From Chalara sp. BL73 (lineage: Eukaryota; Ascomycota; Leotiomycetes; Helotiales): a stretch of DNA of 64,000 bases. Both the position numbers and the translations under genes were made by a program. The stretch spans positions 62,001 through 126,000 of the forward strand of contig CAKJVC010000170.1 of NCBI GenBank assembly GCA_918026815.1. The letters are read 5' to 3'. Position 1 is the first letter of the stretch. Every line of letters begins with the position of its first letter. The notes below the pieces were generated by a model that saw nothing but the letters and a program-made list of their open reading frames with translations, ran no database searches and was not told the DNA's origin. This document shows positions 1 through 9,086 of this stretch, piece after piece.

Positions 1-752
1 CAGCTTGTCGGCGGTGTTTAATTTGGCAAATTTATCCATGATCGTATTGTGGTAGTAGTCTTCTGGAGGGGTGGGATATATCATGGCATTGCAGTCATCG
101 CTTCAAGCGCCAAGTCGAGCGACGCTTTGTAAGTGGACGTTTCACAACGTGAAACCTGGAAACAAACATTCGACTAACGCATAAACTTATTTCCCCACAC
201 TCGGAGCGCATTGAACGTTGCAGGACAGGATAAAAATAAGCATTCCTGTATACGGATATACGCCGTGCTTTATTCTCCGCAAAATCTGTGGCGTAACATA
301 TCCTGCAACAACCCTTTTTGTGGAGCGTACACATGTATTCGTCAATTCTACTCAGCATTGCCTGGTTTCGCCCATGCGCATTAATCAAGGAACTAATTTG
401 GGGCATTCTAGAAGTAGGGGGTAAATTCGCGTGGCTGAGTTTGGTGTGTAGACGTAAGATCTAAAGGCTTACGTTGACAGACATACGTTTTCTGTAGATT
501 TTACATCTCCACCATCTTGAAAATAGATGCAAAGCTTCATTATGACTTTCAAGGTCCATCGCTCCTCACAAGAGGGATAAAGTATAAGTAACCATGAAAT
601 AACAGTCATTAAATCTCCATTCTCATCCTCGTCTTTTCATTTACATCCCAACAGCCACTCTTCTATTCACTCTCAAATACTTCATATTTGTACATACATC
701 CACTGTCATTCTCTTTTCCAACAAAGCCAATACCTTATCTGCCTACTTCAAC
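1..752. other. Intergenic region and 5' leader of the secreted repeat protein
   Basis: I see no convincing gene in the first 580 bases; the short ORFs on both strands have no recognisable motif and overlap each other. The last 150 bases look like a fungal promoter and leader: an AT-rich TATA-like stretch near 575-592, then a long C/T-rich, purine-poor tract (about 600-745) typical of Pezizomycotina 5' leaders, ending just before the ATG at 753. Confidence 0.5.
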
Positions 753-1586
753 ATGTATTTTTCAGCTACCACCATGATTACTACTATCAGCATGCTCCGC
801 GCTGCATCCGCTGCTCCCCTCGTCTCCCGCCAAGTCTGTGGTGCTGCTCCAACCGGAACCACTGCTCAGACGCCTCTTTTACAACCCACCGGTATCACAA
901 CCGCATCCGCCTGCGGAGCGAAATGCACCGCTACTACCAGTTGTCAATCCTTTCTCTTTGGTCTGGTGGACGGGGAAGCTAAATGCGAGCTTTTCTCGGT
1001 GCCTGCCTCTTCACTTCCATCACAAACCAATCTCGTCGCCTACGACATCGACTGCGCATCTATCCCCAGCGTAGTTCCCACCACCGCCAACCCCGGTGGT
1101 CTCGCCACCGGGACATCCACCTCCGGCTCCAAGAAAGAAGGCAGACAAGCACCTTCGAACTTCGGAACCCATGATTCCCCCAAGAATGCGCAGCCCGCAG
1201 GAAACCCAACTCCCATCGCCACGCCACAAGCTAATTCCCTCGCCGAGTGCCTCGCGAACTGCAAGGGCAACCCGCAGTGCGTGAACTACACCTTCGAATC
1301 CGGGGTCTGCAAGCTCTTTGCCGCCACCAGCGCTAAAGCGCGACGCCAGCAAAATGGATCCCAAAGTGCCGGCTCGGACACCAGTTCACAACCCAGCAAC
1401 TCCAATAACGGAAACACCCAGCAAGGTACACACGCTAATCCGGTAAACGCCATCCCAGCTGGCTCTCCATCTCCCATCGCCACGCCTGCGGTAAATGATC
1501 TAGCCGCGTGCCTTGCTGCCTGCAGGGGGAACAGCGCTTGTATCGCGTATACCTTCGTGAGCGGCGTTTGCCGGTTGTTTGATTAG
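753..1586 (+). CDS. Secreted three-repeat PAN/apple-like cysteine protein
   Basis: This single exon encodes 277 residues. A hydrophobic N-terminus with an Ala-rich end (about residues 1-21, ending ASAAP) suggests a signal peptide, so the product is probably secreted or cell-wall associated. Three cysteine modules follow, each of the form C-x3-C-x5-C...F...C-x-L-F, at about residues 49-78, 165-187 and 255-276; this resembles PAN/apple-type modules of fungal surface proteins. Modules 2 and 3 are a clear internal duplication: both carry a GTH..P.NA.PAG.P.PIATP leader before the cysteines. An Arg-Gln step lies shortly before each module (SRQ, GRQ, RRQ); the third is dibasic and could be a Kex2 site. 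The linkers are rich in Ser, Gly, Pro and Asn. In-frame ATGs at 774 and 792 are alternative starts, but 753 gives the fuller signal peptide. Ligand and role are unknown; an effector or adhesin role is conjecture. Confidence 0.75.
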   Translation: MYFSATTMITTISMLRAASAAPLVSRQVCGAAPTGTTAQTPLLQPTGITTASACGAKCTATTSCQSFLFGLVDGEAKCELFSVPASSLPSQTNLVAYDIDCASIPSVVPTTANPGGLATGTSTSGSKKEGRQAPSNFGTHDSPKNAQPAGNPTPIATPQANSLAECLANCKGNPQCVNYTFESGVCKLFAATSAKARRQQNGSQSAGSDTSSQPSNSNNGNTQQGTHANPVNAIPAGSPSPIATPAVNDLAACLAACRGNSACIAYTFVSGVCRLFD

Positions 1587-1863
1587 ATTCGGTGAGAGTT
1601 CGAATCGAGGTCAGGGGGTGTTGGTGTGACTAGTGGGAGATAGAGGTTTAGCCATATGGATATAGGATGGTGGAGGATCGGAGTTAGGCGTATAAAAAGA
1701 TAGTTGAAAAGAATTTGTTGCTATCTGATTGCTGAATCGGTGTACTTTATATACAATATTATGCATTAGACCCACTTCAAAGCAGAACTGATGAGTTGAC
1801 CTGGATATCGCATAAGTTTGGAGCAATTTGTCACAGGCTCTACACAATGCCTTCAAACGGAAA
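1587..1863. other. 3' flank of the secreted protein gene
   Basis: This stretch holds the presumed 3' untranslated region and intergenic spacer. I see no supported gene; the antisense ORF at 1611-1856 has no recognisable features. Confidence 0.4.
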
Positions 1864-2061
1864 CAATGTGCTGACAGCTTTAATGAATTGACTAATAGAC
1901 TTAGTAATCAAATTGAAATCAAATCAGAGCATGTATTAATTATAATTAATCTGATTAATCAGGTCTGATTAGTTTTGATTAGCAATTAATTCATGCTCTA
2001 ATTTCATTTCATGTTGATTACTAGGTCTATTAATCAATTAATCAAAGCCGCCAGCACACTG
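1864..2061. mobile_element. hAT-type MITE of about 198 bp
   Basis: The stretch is a long imperfect palindrome. Its left end begins CAATGTGCTGACAGC; the reverse complement of its right end begins CAGTGTGCTGGCGGC, and the two arms stay similar for about 75 bases. It is non-coding. The ends match the CAGTGTGA terminus of the hAT at 56143-59568, and the arm shares that element's TAGTAATCAAA and AAATCAAATCAGAG subterminal words, so it is probably a non-autonomous derivative of that family. I do not find a clean 8-bp target duplication (AACGGAAA versus CTGTTCAG), so the exact ends may be off or the copy is old. Confidence 0.7.
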
Positions 2062-2344
2062 CTGTTCAGGATAGTCAAAGAAACCACTGACCGTGTCTAG
2101 CCAATTTGTTTCAGAATAGAGGAAGAAAGTCACGTGGCCTTCAGAGAGTGTCGTTCTACCCACCATCTAATCTTAGTGGTATGCTTAAATTGAAAAAAAA
2201 CTCAAATTGACCAGGGCGAAGTTTGTGTTACTCAAAAATACCGCACAACTCCTCCAGCAAGCCTAAGCCATGTGCCAATAGTTTCAAGTAGGAATAGTAA
2301 ATAGAATGATCATGTGTAAGTCATATGATAACCCTGCCGCTTCT
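2062..2344. other. Intergenic spacer, 3' flank of the coiled-coil gene
   Basis: Between the MITE and the stop codon of the minus-strand coiled-coil gene I see no gene or repeat; it probably holds that gene's 3' untranslated region. Confidence 0.4.
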
Positions 2345-4532
2345 TTATTTTTTGCTTGAAGTATACTTGCCATTGCGTGGCTGATTGTGATCCCAATTGT
2401 CCGCAGGTAACTTAGTTAATTTTGCTCTGAAGCCAGATGACGATTGCAAATGAACCACAGCGGGTAGTAAGACATCTGGCTTCTGGAAGCTCTCATATTT
2501 CTCGCCTTCTATTGATCCGTGACGAACCAAGGCGGGTCTAAGGACCATTTGGACTTTGGCAGCAAGGCCGAGGTTAGGCTCTTCTTGGGGAAGACTCATG
2601 ATCCTTGGGTCGAATTGAAATTCATGGAAGCAATTAGTCCTAGACCTCGTCCAGGTGTATTGTGGAGCGATTCGTGCTAGCTGTTGGTTTAATTTGCCAT
2701 CCAGTCTGATCGCGAACCTTAGGATATTTTGCAGGCTCCTACAGCGGGAATCCATGTCGTTTGAGGTAATGAATGGTTCCAAGCACGCAAGGATAATGTT
2801 ACAGAGGCCAGCAAGCAGCTCCTCGTAAACCAGTGCCTCCTTGTCTGAGTCCTTGTTGATTTTCTCAAGGATCAATTGCGTGGTAGCAGCCTTCCATTTC
2901 ATGTACTTCCGCATTTCTATCTCCGGTACCTTCCGGTCTTTCTTGAGGGCAAGATCTGCGTGTAAACGTTAGACCTTGTATAATAGCTTAGTGAGACATT
3001 TCAGAGGTCATACCAGGACAAAGGAAGATGGATATAAAATCTAACTCTCCTCGCACCGACCCAGACCAGTAGAGCCCACATAAATCCGAACTTCCTCCTG
3101 AGCCAGGTGGTGTGAAGATCTTCTCGACTAAGAACGACCACACGAAGCTTTGCACAAACGATGGTCGGCGCTCCGCGGAAGTGAGGTATCGGTTGGGATC
3201 GGTTGCCACGCGTTGAAGAACATGTTTCTCGTGAAGCTTTTGGGGTCTCTTGAACAGCCCTGCTGCTCCGGAAAATGCCTGGGAACTCTCTCCGAAATTG
3301 TGGTGCGACCAGTTCGCAATCTTGGCATCCAGATTGTTCCATTCTTGCCGGAAATAAGAGTCATCCGCGTAAATGCTACCTTCGAATTGATATCCTGCTA
3401 GCTGCGCAGAGAGTTGTTTGGTTCGTTTCAACAGCTTTTTGCTTTCCTCTTGACTAATTTTGAGCTGTCCATTCACATTTTTTAATCGACTTTCCAACTC
3501 ATTTATTTTTTCTTCTAACACTCTCTTTCCTTCTAAAAGGGTTGCGTTTGAGCTCTCGCATTGCTCAAGTTCTCTTCGCCTGGTTTCAAGTGCCGTATTC
3601 AATGCTGTGACCATTGATCTTTCTGTCCTGTAGGTGTCATTCAAGGTAGCATGCTGTGCTTTCCAAGTGTCTCTATCAGTTTCCAGCACCGGAATCGATG
3701 TCAGTAGTATGCTACATTCTGCAGACAACCTTCCAACTTCCTCCTTCAAGGGTTGTATCTCGCACTGTAATCTCTGGTTGTCCTTTTCTAATTTCGAATT
3801 CTCACCCGTGAGGCGTATGCACTCATTCTTAAAAACCTCATGTTTCGCATCCACGGCGTTGTATTTCCTTTCTAGGCTCTGCTTCTCTCTGTTTAGGGCG
3901 GTATGCTGCCTTCTTAACGCTTCATATTGCAGGTCCGAGGCAGCAATTGCGTCCTCCTCCTCCTCCTCCTCCTCCTCAGTATCCGCCAAGTGATTGTTAC
4001 CATTATTACTAGAACCATCCGAGGAAGCTTCTTCGAGGGATTGAATCTCTTGGACGCTGGTGGATATTATCGCCACGGCCTTTGCATCGAGGACCCTGGC
4101 GATGTGTGCTGTTCGATTACCTGCAACAACTTGACTTCCAGCTTTCAGTTTTCCACCCCTTCTGGCAGAGTGTGAAGAGTCTGGATTACCTGCACTATTT
4201 GTTCTTCGAGCTTGGCCGTTGGTATCGGTTGTTGTTACGTCTTGTTTTGTGGTGTTGTTGGGATAGGACACATCTGAAGTGTTACTATTCGTATTCAGAT
4301 CTCGCGGTGAAAAACAATTCCCGCCTGCCTCATCATTTCGAGCTATAGGCATGTTGAAGACCCCCGTCGAGTTCGAGTTCTCTTCATCACCTCCATCACA
4401 ACATTCACTACCCCCACCAGACACTAGAGAGCGGTTGCCTGCGGCAAGGCTACCACCGCTCAATTGGTCACTACCCTTCTTTCTCTTGAAGGCTCTCGTC
4501 AAGGCAGAAAGGTCTCTAGTGAAGGTGGACAT
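2345..4532 (-). CDS. Coiled-coil protein of unknown function, about 709 residues
   Basis: The gene has two exons on the minus strand: 4532-3014 and 2955-2345. The 58-bp intron (3013-2956) has a GTATGA donor, a CTAAC branch point and an ACACGCAG acceptor; the exons sum to 2130 bases, exactly 710 codons. Residues 1-190 are low complexity (Ser, Asn, Gly, Thr), beginning with a basic stretch. A run of Glu (about residues 185-193) is encoded by a trinucleotide microsatellite. Residues about 198-370 are a long coiled coil rich in E, K, Q, L and R. The segment around DDSYFRQEWNNLDAKI (about residue 387) resembles one I remember from a large family of uncharacterised Pezizomycotina coiled-coil proteins. 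The C-terminal third is globular, with no motif I know. I can assign no function. Confidence 0.8.
3951..3976. repeat. CTC/GAG trinucleotide microsatellite in coding sequence
   Basis: About eight tandem CTC units on the plus strand encode a poly-Glu run in the coiled-coil protein. It stays in frame by unit changes, so the run length is likely polymorphic. Confidence 0.85.
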
Positions 4533-5067
4533 CGCTATTTATTGGGGATCCGCTATTAAAGCAATTTAATTATATTCGGAAAGAAGAGAGCACACCTTAA
4601 GCTTACTCAATGAGAAGAATAAGGGCTTTTCAACGTGGATTGCGCATACCCAGGGGCGGTTCCAACTAAATGGATGAGCACAACTCTCTCAGCTCGCTGC
4701 TCGACGGATTGGGGCCTGGGAGACCGTGTCATCCCAAATTGAGATACTTTTGCTTTCCTTTTGCTCTTTCCCAGGCATACTACATGGTAGTTTTGGTGGG
4801 GGTAGCCTGTCTCTCAGTTTGGAAGTGGTGGTTGTATGAGCATGCAGCGCTGCTCTAACAAACAACAGCCACAAGCCACGGCTGTTCAAAACCCCTATGC
4901 CCAGCCGAGACCAAGACCAATCAGACGACGCCTGCTTGCGCTTTTATGAGTTGTGTTCCGCAGGGAGAAAGCGCGGGATTTCTTGTACAGCCTACCCCTC
5001 CATGCTCTATACAGGGTATGATTAGAGGCCAGTATATTGTGAACCTGATATCATACCGAATATCAAA
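4533..5067. promoter_or_regulatory. Shared upstream region of divergent genes
   Basis: This 535-bp gap lies between the divergently transcribed coiled-coil gene and the Hsp70-like gene, so it should hold both promoters. I see no clear core motif to name. A 62-codon ORF at 4670-4858 has no supporting feature. Confidence 0.4.
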
Positions 5068-6116
5068 ATGGCTAAAGGCTCAGAGATTGGGGAAAGAAAC
5101 TTAATAGACAGCGCAAGAAGAGAACAAGACCCTACCAGCCTCTTGCTTATACGCACCATGGCTGGAGATTCTGAGATCGCGGAAGAAAGCTCGATCGAAG
5201 AGGTAACAAGGGGAATAGACTCAATTAGTCTTTCGATGGTACACAGGCAGCAAGTTTCTGAAGGGTCTGAAGACGGAAGGGAAAGTTTGGTCGACAATGA
5301 GTTCTTCTTTATTGGCATAGATTTCGGCACAACGTATGTAAAAACCTTTCCGGTATATTCTTCTGGTCAGCCATTTGCCTAACTACTGTTCAGATACACA
5401 GGTGTTGCGTGGTCCTCTCCAAGAGCTCCAGACGCAGTACGAGTAATTCAAGCTTGGCCAGGTAAAACAAACACCAAAGTTCCAAGTACCATTCGGTACC
5501 ACAAGGATGGCCACAAGAGCTGGGGTTTCCAAGCATCTCCGGATGATCCTGTCACCCTTCAATGGTTCAAACTCCTGCTCGTGGATGACAAAGATATGAC
5601 ACCTGAACTTAGGTCATGCCGCTATATTAAAGAAGCAAAAGAGGCTCTGAAAAAGGCTGGGAAGCATCCGCAAGTAGTGGTGAAAGATTATTTGTCTTTG
5701 GTCTGGACCTACACCCTCGAGAGCATGCACAAACATCTCACAAAAGATCTCGTGGATGGATTGCCATTCCGAGTGGTTTTGACGGTTCCAGCTACATGGG
5801 CGGCAATCCCCGAAGCTTCAGAGAAGTTATATCAAGCTGCACAGCAGGCAGGCATCCTGGCTAAACGTTCATGTGGCGATACCGAGCTGAATATTGTCGC
5901 AGAACCAGAAGCAGCTGCTTTCGCTACCTTGGTGGACGCACGGGTTGAGGGAGAGCTAGAGGTAAGTTCTTTAGCATTAAAGCGTAGTTCTGTAAGTGCG
6001 CAATAGTGCTAATGCTCCAGCCAGAATGATGATATATTTGTGATGTGCGATGCAGGTGGCGGCACTGTGGTACAGCCTGTGTCTTGCAGCATTGAGAGAG
6101 AAACGTACACTAAGCA

Positions 6117-6124
6117 AGTATAGG
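6117..6124. repeat. Left target-site duplication of hAT-1, containing a splice acceptor
   Basis: AGTATAGG is repeated exactly at 12358-12365. Bases TATAG are the 3' splice site of Hsp70 intron 3, and the final G is the first base of exon 4, so both copies contain an acceptor. Confidence 0.95.
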
Positions 6125-6285
6125 TAGACTGCGAACTGGGGTCCCACGGGGCGGGTTTTCACCTACTTGACCCCACCCGTCGGGGTCCCACCCCATGGGT
6201 TGGGGTCTATCAAAAGCACCCACCCCACCCCATGGGGTCTTGATGGGGTGCCAAGCACCCATTACATTTACACGTGACATTACAA
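6125..6285. repeat. Left terminal and subterminal GC-rich repeats of hAT-1
   Basis: After the terminal repeat the left 160 bases are packed with short variants of GGGGTCCCA, ACCCCATGGG and GGGTTGGGGT in both orientations. The right end (about 12218-12357) has the same words. Such subterminal arrays are binding sites for hAT transposases in known elements; that role is inferred here. Confidence 0.8.
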
Positions 6286-6469
6286 TAGTTGCTGTACAGT
6301 TAGAGAAGTTATACTAATAAGTCTACTAATCAAAAGCTACGCGACATAAACGTATTAAAATTTTGGTTTGTGAATTTTATTATGTGCTTAGCGCCCTATC
6401 GCTAGCGTGTATACCTTTAATAACTCCATTGCTTAACCCATTTCCTTTGTATGAACTGCGTTTGATTCT

Positions 6470-7020
6470 TTAACACCGGCCTGGGTACTTGTAGCCCGTC
6501 ATTCCCTCTCTCATTCTTTGAACCAAATGCATATCCTTTACTTGAATAGTAACTCTCTTAGCGTGGATTGCGGCAAGATTTGTGACTTTAAAGTAATATT
6601 AGTATAAATATTAGTATAATGTATTTATATGAAATAACTTACGCTCGAACTCAGCTACCAAAGCAGATTCTGCGGCTTCTTGGAGACATTGTAAAGCACT
6701 AAGTTGAATGCGAAATGCGTGTCGAGACGTAATATCATACATTATTTCCCCTAACTAGTCGAGTAAATGGAGCTTTTGGGATTAAAAGCTCAGTGCTTTT
6801 TTGGTATCGTTTGATTTCTCTAAGTGCTTTGGCTACGTTTAAATGTTAGTTTTATACTAATTATTATATTAATCAACTTACTGCCAGGTTTCAATCGATA
6901 TTTCTTCTTTGGTACAGCTTTTGCAGAGGTTTTAGCAGAGGTTTTGGCAGAGGTTTTGGCAGAGGTTTTGGCAGAGGGTTTGCGAGCAGATTTGGTAGCT
7001 ATTTTCTTGGTACGTGCCAT
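6470..7020 (-). CDS. Transposon-borne histone H3 / CenH3-like protein
   Basis: Three exons (7020-6882, 6832-6643, 6585-6470) with introns of 49 and 57 bp give 147 residues once one extra G in the GGGG run (plus-strand 6748-6751) is discounted; as written the frame breaks after LVR. The tail starts ARTK as in H3, then has [10 protein letters not shown], resembling H3 around K27, then five SAKT repeats. The core shows [20 protein letters not shown] (alpha-N), RLVREI (alpha 1), [10 protein letters not shown] (alpha 2), [13 protein letters not shown] and KDMHLVQRM (alpha 3). Loop 1 ([13 protein letters not shown]) is two residues longer than in canonical H3, a CENP-A trait, and [10 protein letters not shown] resembles yeast CenH3. 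The product should enter nucleosomes; whether it replaces H3 or CenH3 is unknown. It lies head to head with the accessory gene. The exon positions, and the frame being restored by one base, argue that it was a working gene until recently. Confidence 0.9.
6922..6976 (-). repeat. 12-bp tandem repeat encoding SAKT units
   Basis: Four to five near-identical copies of a 12-bp unit (plus strand: GGCAGAGGTTTT) encode Ser-Ala-Lys-Thr repeats in the histone tail. Unit number is likely variable between copies. Confidence 0.85.
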
Positions 7021-7543
7021 TGTAACCTATTAAGATTAGAATAAATATTAGTATAATACAGAATAATATGTACCTGTGCAAAGTCGCAAATTATTTTCAG
7101 AAAAGGTGAAGGTGAATGTGAATATTGACACGTGAAATTGAAATTATAGCTTTGTGATTTCGACGAGAAGACTATAAAGAATTAGTATAATGATTAATAT
7201 AAAAATAGAATATAAAAAAGATAAATATAATACATACTTGTGTATGGTGTAGTTGTTGGTAAATTTAATTGAAGGTTAAAAGAAGTCAGGTTTAAAAAAA
7301 GTAGTTGGATGCCTTAAAATCGAGGCATAAAAACGCGACTGCCTTATTTTTCAGGATAACGCGTACTTTTCCCTCATTCATTCTTTTTGCACCAACTTAT
7401 TAAATCTGAACAAAGTCAAACATCTATCGCAGTACGTGTTTTTGGTGTATTATATTAATCTTTATACTAATTTTTGAAGCTCTAGTTCTTGCGAGTTGAA
7501 ATTTGCAAAATACGCCTACTTTTCGGTTGCGTTACTTTCCAAT
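7021..7543. promoter_or_regulatory. Bidirectional region between histone H3 and accessory genes
   Basis: This gap of about 520 bp separates the divergent H3 (minus) and accessory (plus) genes, as in many paired histone loci. It contains further copies of the TATACTAAT doublet near 7037-7060 and 7165-7200. There is also a likely 5'-leader intron of the accessory gene at 7432-7485: GTACGT donor, TATACTAAT branch region, CTCTAG acceptor. Confidence 0.5.
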
Positions 7544-8849
7544 ATGGCTTCACCTTTCGAAAAGCAACCTCCTCAGGTAATTTTTATTGAAATATTATAT
7601 TAATCTGTATACTAATCGGTTTCAAGGATATCATTGTCATTTCTGATGATTCAGATCATGAATTTGATATGGATCTTGATTCCTCGCAGCAAATCGGTTC
7701 TTCCAATAAACGCAAGCGCAAATCTCCGGGCAGTTTTTCTACCAATGTGCATACTGTTAAAGCTAGAAGAAGACTTGAAGCTATAAAAAGCAACAGTATT
7801 CAAAATCAGATCGAAAAAGCGAAAGCCGCAGATCAAGCAGCAATTACATACAGAAAAAAAGTACTCAAAAAGTCTGCCGAATTTGCACTCGCATCTGTTG
7901 CCGAGCAGAAGCGAATGATTGAGCAGTCTGCTTTGCAAGTTAGAACAAAGCGGTTCGTTTAATTTTGATTATACTAATTTTTATACTAACCTGTATAGTG
8001 AACGAGATGGCAAAGATTGGAAATCTGTGGCAAAAGCTTTGGGTTATGGAGAAATTGGTGGCCTATATGCAATTGATGATGATGGAAATCCAGCATGGGA
8101 AGATATTGAGTATGAATCGGAAGACGAATACGAGTTTGAGCATATGTGGAGATTGAATGAAAAGCAAAACGGTGATAAAGCAGTTGTCGGCAAATCTGCT
8201 AAAGAGTTGAAAAATGACGGGATTGCCAAGCATAAACGATCCATTTTAGTAAGTTTCAGATTAATATAATGATTCGTATAACGCTAATACAATTTCAGGA
8301 TGCCAAAAAGCTTGAATTTAAGTTTTGGCAAAGAAAATGGCGCCGAAGCCGTCGATCTTTGTTCCGCAAAATCCGAAAGCTTGCTGCTGGTGGACAGGAA
8401 TACTTGGAAAGAACAAGCTGTCCTTACATTTACAAGAAGTACAAATTTCTACTAATTTTTATACTAATCTGCTAACTGATATAGCAAATTCTATGCGTAT
8501 AAAACTCCTGAAAGATACTTTACTCAAGGAGAAAAAGGCAATTTGGAAAAATCTTGCAGCATGGGCATACGGAAATGAAGAGTGGATCGATCTGCCGGGC
8601 CCTGCAAATTGGTGGCCAGCCGACGATAAGTTAAATGACACAGGATTCGGCTTCTCCGATTCGTTGACAGGCCATAGAGAAGCGTTTGATATGGTATATG
8701 CTACGGAAATTCCGGAAGATGGATCATACGAACGTATTTTCCCCGCTTATAATGATTTGTTTTTGATGACAGACAATTCTTTAAGTCAAACAATCGTTAA
8801 AGCATTCTTTGGTTTACAAAGCAGCTTTCAAAAGCCGCGTAAGCTGTAA
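7544..8849 (+). CDS. hAT-1 accessory protein of unknown function (five exons, one frameshift)
   Basis: Exons 7544-7576, 7627-7952, 7999-8248, 8299-8438 and 8485-8849 are joined by introns of 50, 46, 50 and 46 bp. All exon phases agree except in exon 4, where the TTTT run at 8323-8326 appears one base too long; with three Ts the gene encodes 370 residues. Early residues read DIIVISDDSD, then a nuclear-signal-like SSNKRKRKSPG (about residue 39), a basic helical stretch, an acidic stretch around GNPAWEDIEYESEDEYEFEH (about residues 160-180) and a Trp-rich C-terminal region (IWKNLAAWAYG, LPGPANWWPADD). I recognise no family. Acidic tracts occur in histone-binding proteins, and the divergent H3 gene makes that idea worth a test, but it is only a guess. 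A nuclear location is likely. Confidence 0.65.
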
Positions 8850-9086
8850 ATGTATATGTAGTTTTTAAGTATATACAACAAATGAAGCAAGGAACTTTAA
8901 GCAGATATATTCAATTTTATACTAATCTTTATACTAATCATTATATTTTACATTAATTTTTGGAAGTTTAATTATAACCTTTAATATGTACAATTTTTTG
9001 GAAGTAGTAATTTAACTTGTGTTTAAATACTTGTTTTTTCTTTCCGATTTGATGCTTTTTTTTTTTACTTGCACACTTTTGTTGCT
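8850..9086. other. Spacer between accessory gene and transposase gene
   Basis: AT-rich spacer with a TATACTAAT triplet cluster near 8915-8945 and a long T run near 9055-9067. An in-frame upstream ATG (9019) would add a run of Phe and Leu to the transposase, which looks like translated leader rather than protein. Confidence 0.5.

Noticed and set aside
95..424. Overlapping ORFs on both strands before the first gene
   Set aside because: No motif, unusual composition, and overlapping opposite frames; expected by chance.
1020..1483. Antisense ORFs within the secreted protein gene
   Set aside because: They mirror the biased codon use of the real gene on the plus strand.
4670..4858. 62-codon plus-strand ORF with a hydrophobic segment upstream of the Hsp70 gene
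   Set aside because: Short, no homology I recognise, no clear promoter or leader; more likely part of the divergent promoter region.
6820..7020. Lysine-rich ORF as a linker histone (H1) or LEA-like protein
   Set aside because: The SAKT repeats alone suggested it, but splicing to the next two exons gives an unmistakable H3 fold.
9019..9086. Upstream start that would extend the transposase by 23 residues
   Set aside because: The extension is Phe/Leu-rich sequence translated from a poly-T leader; the 9087 start gives a normal N-terminus once one T is removed.
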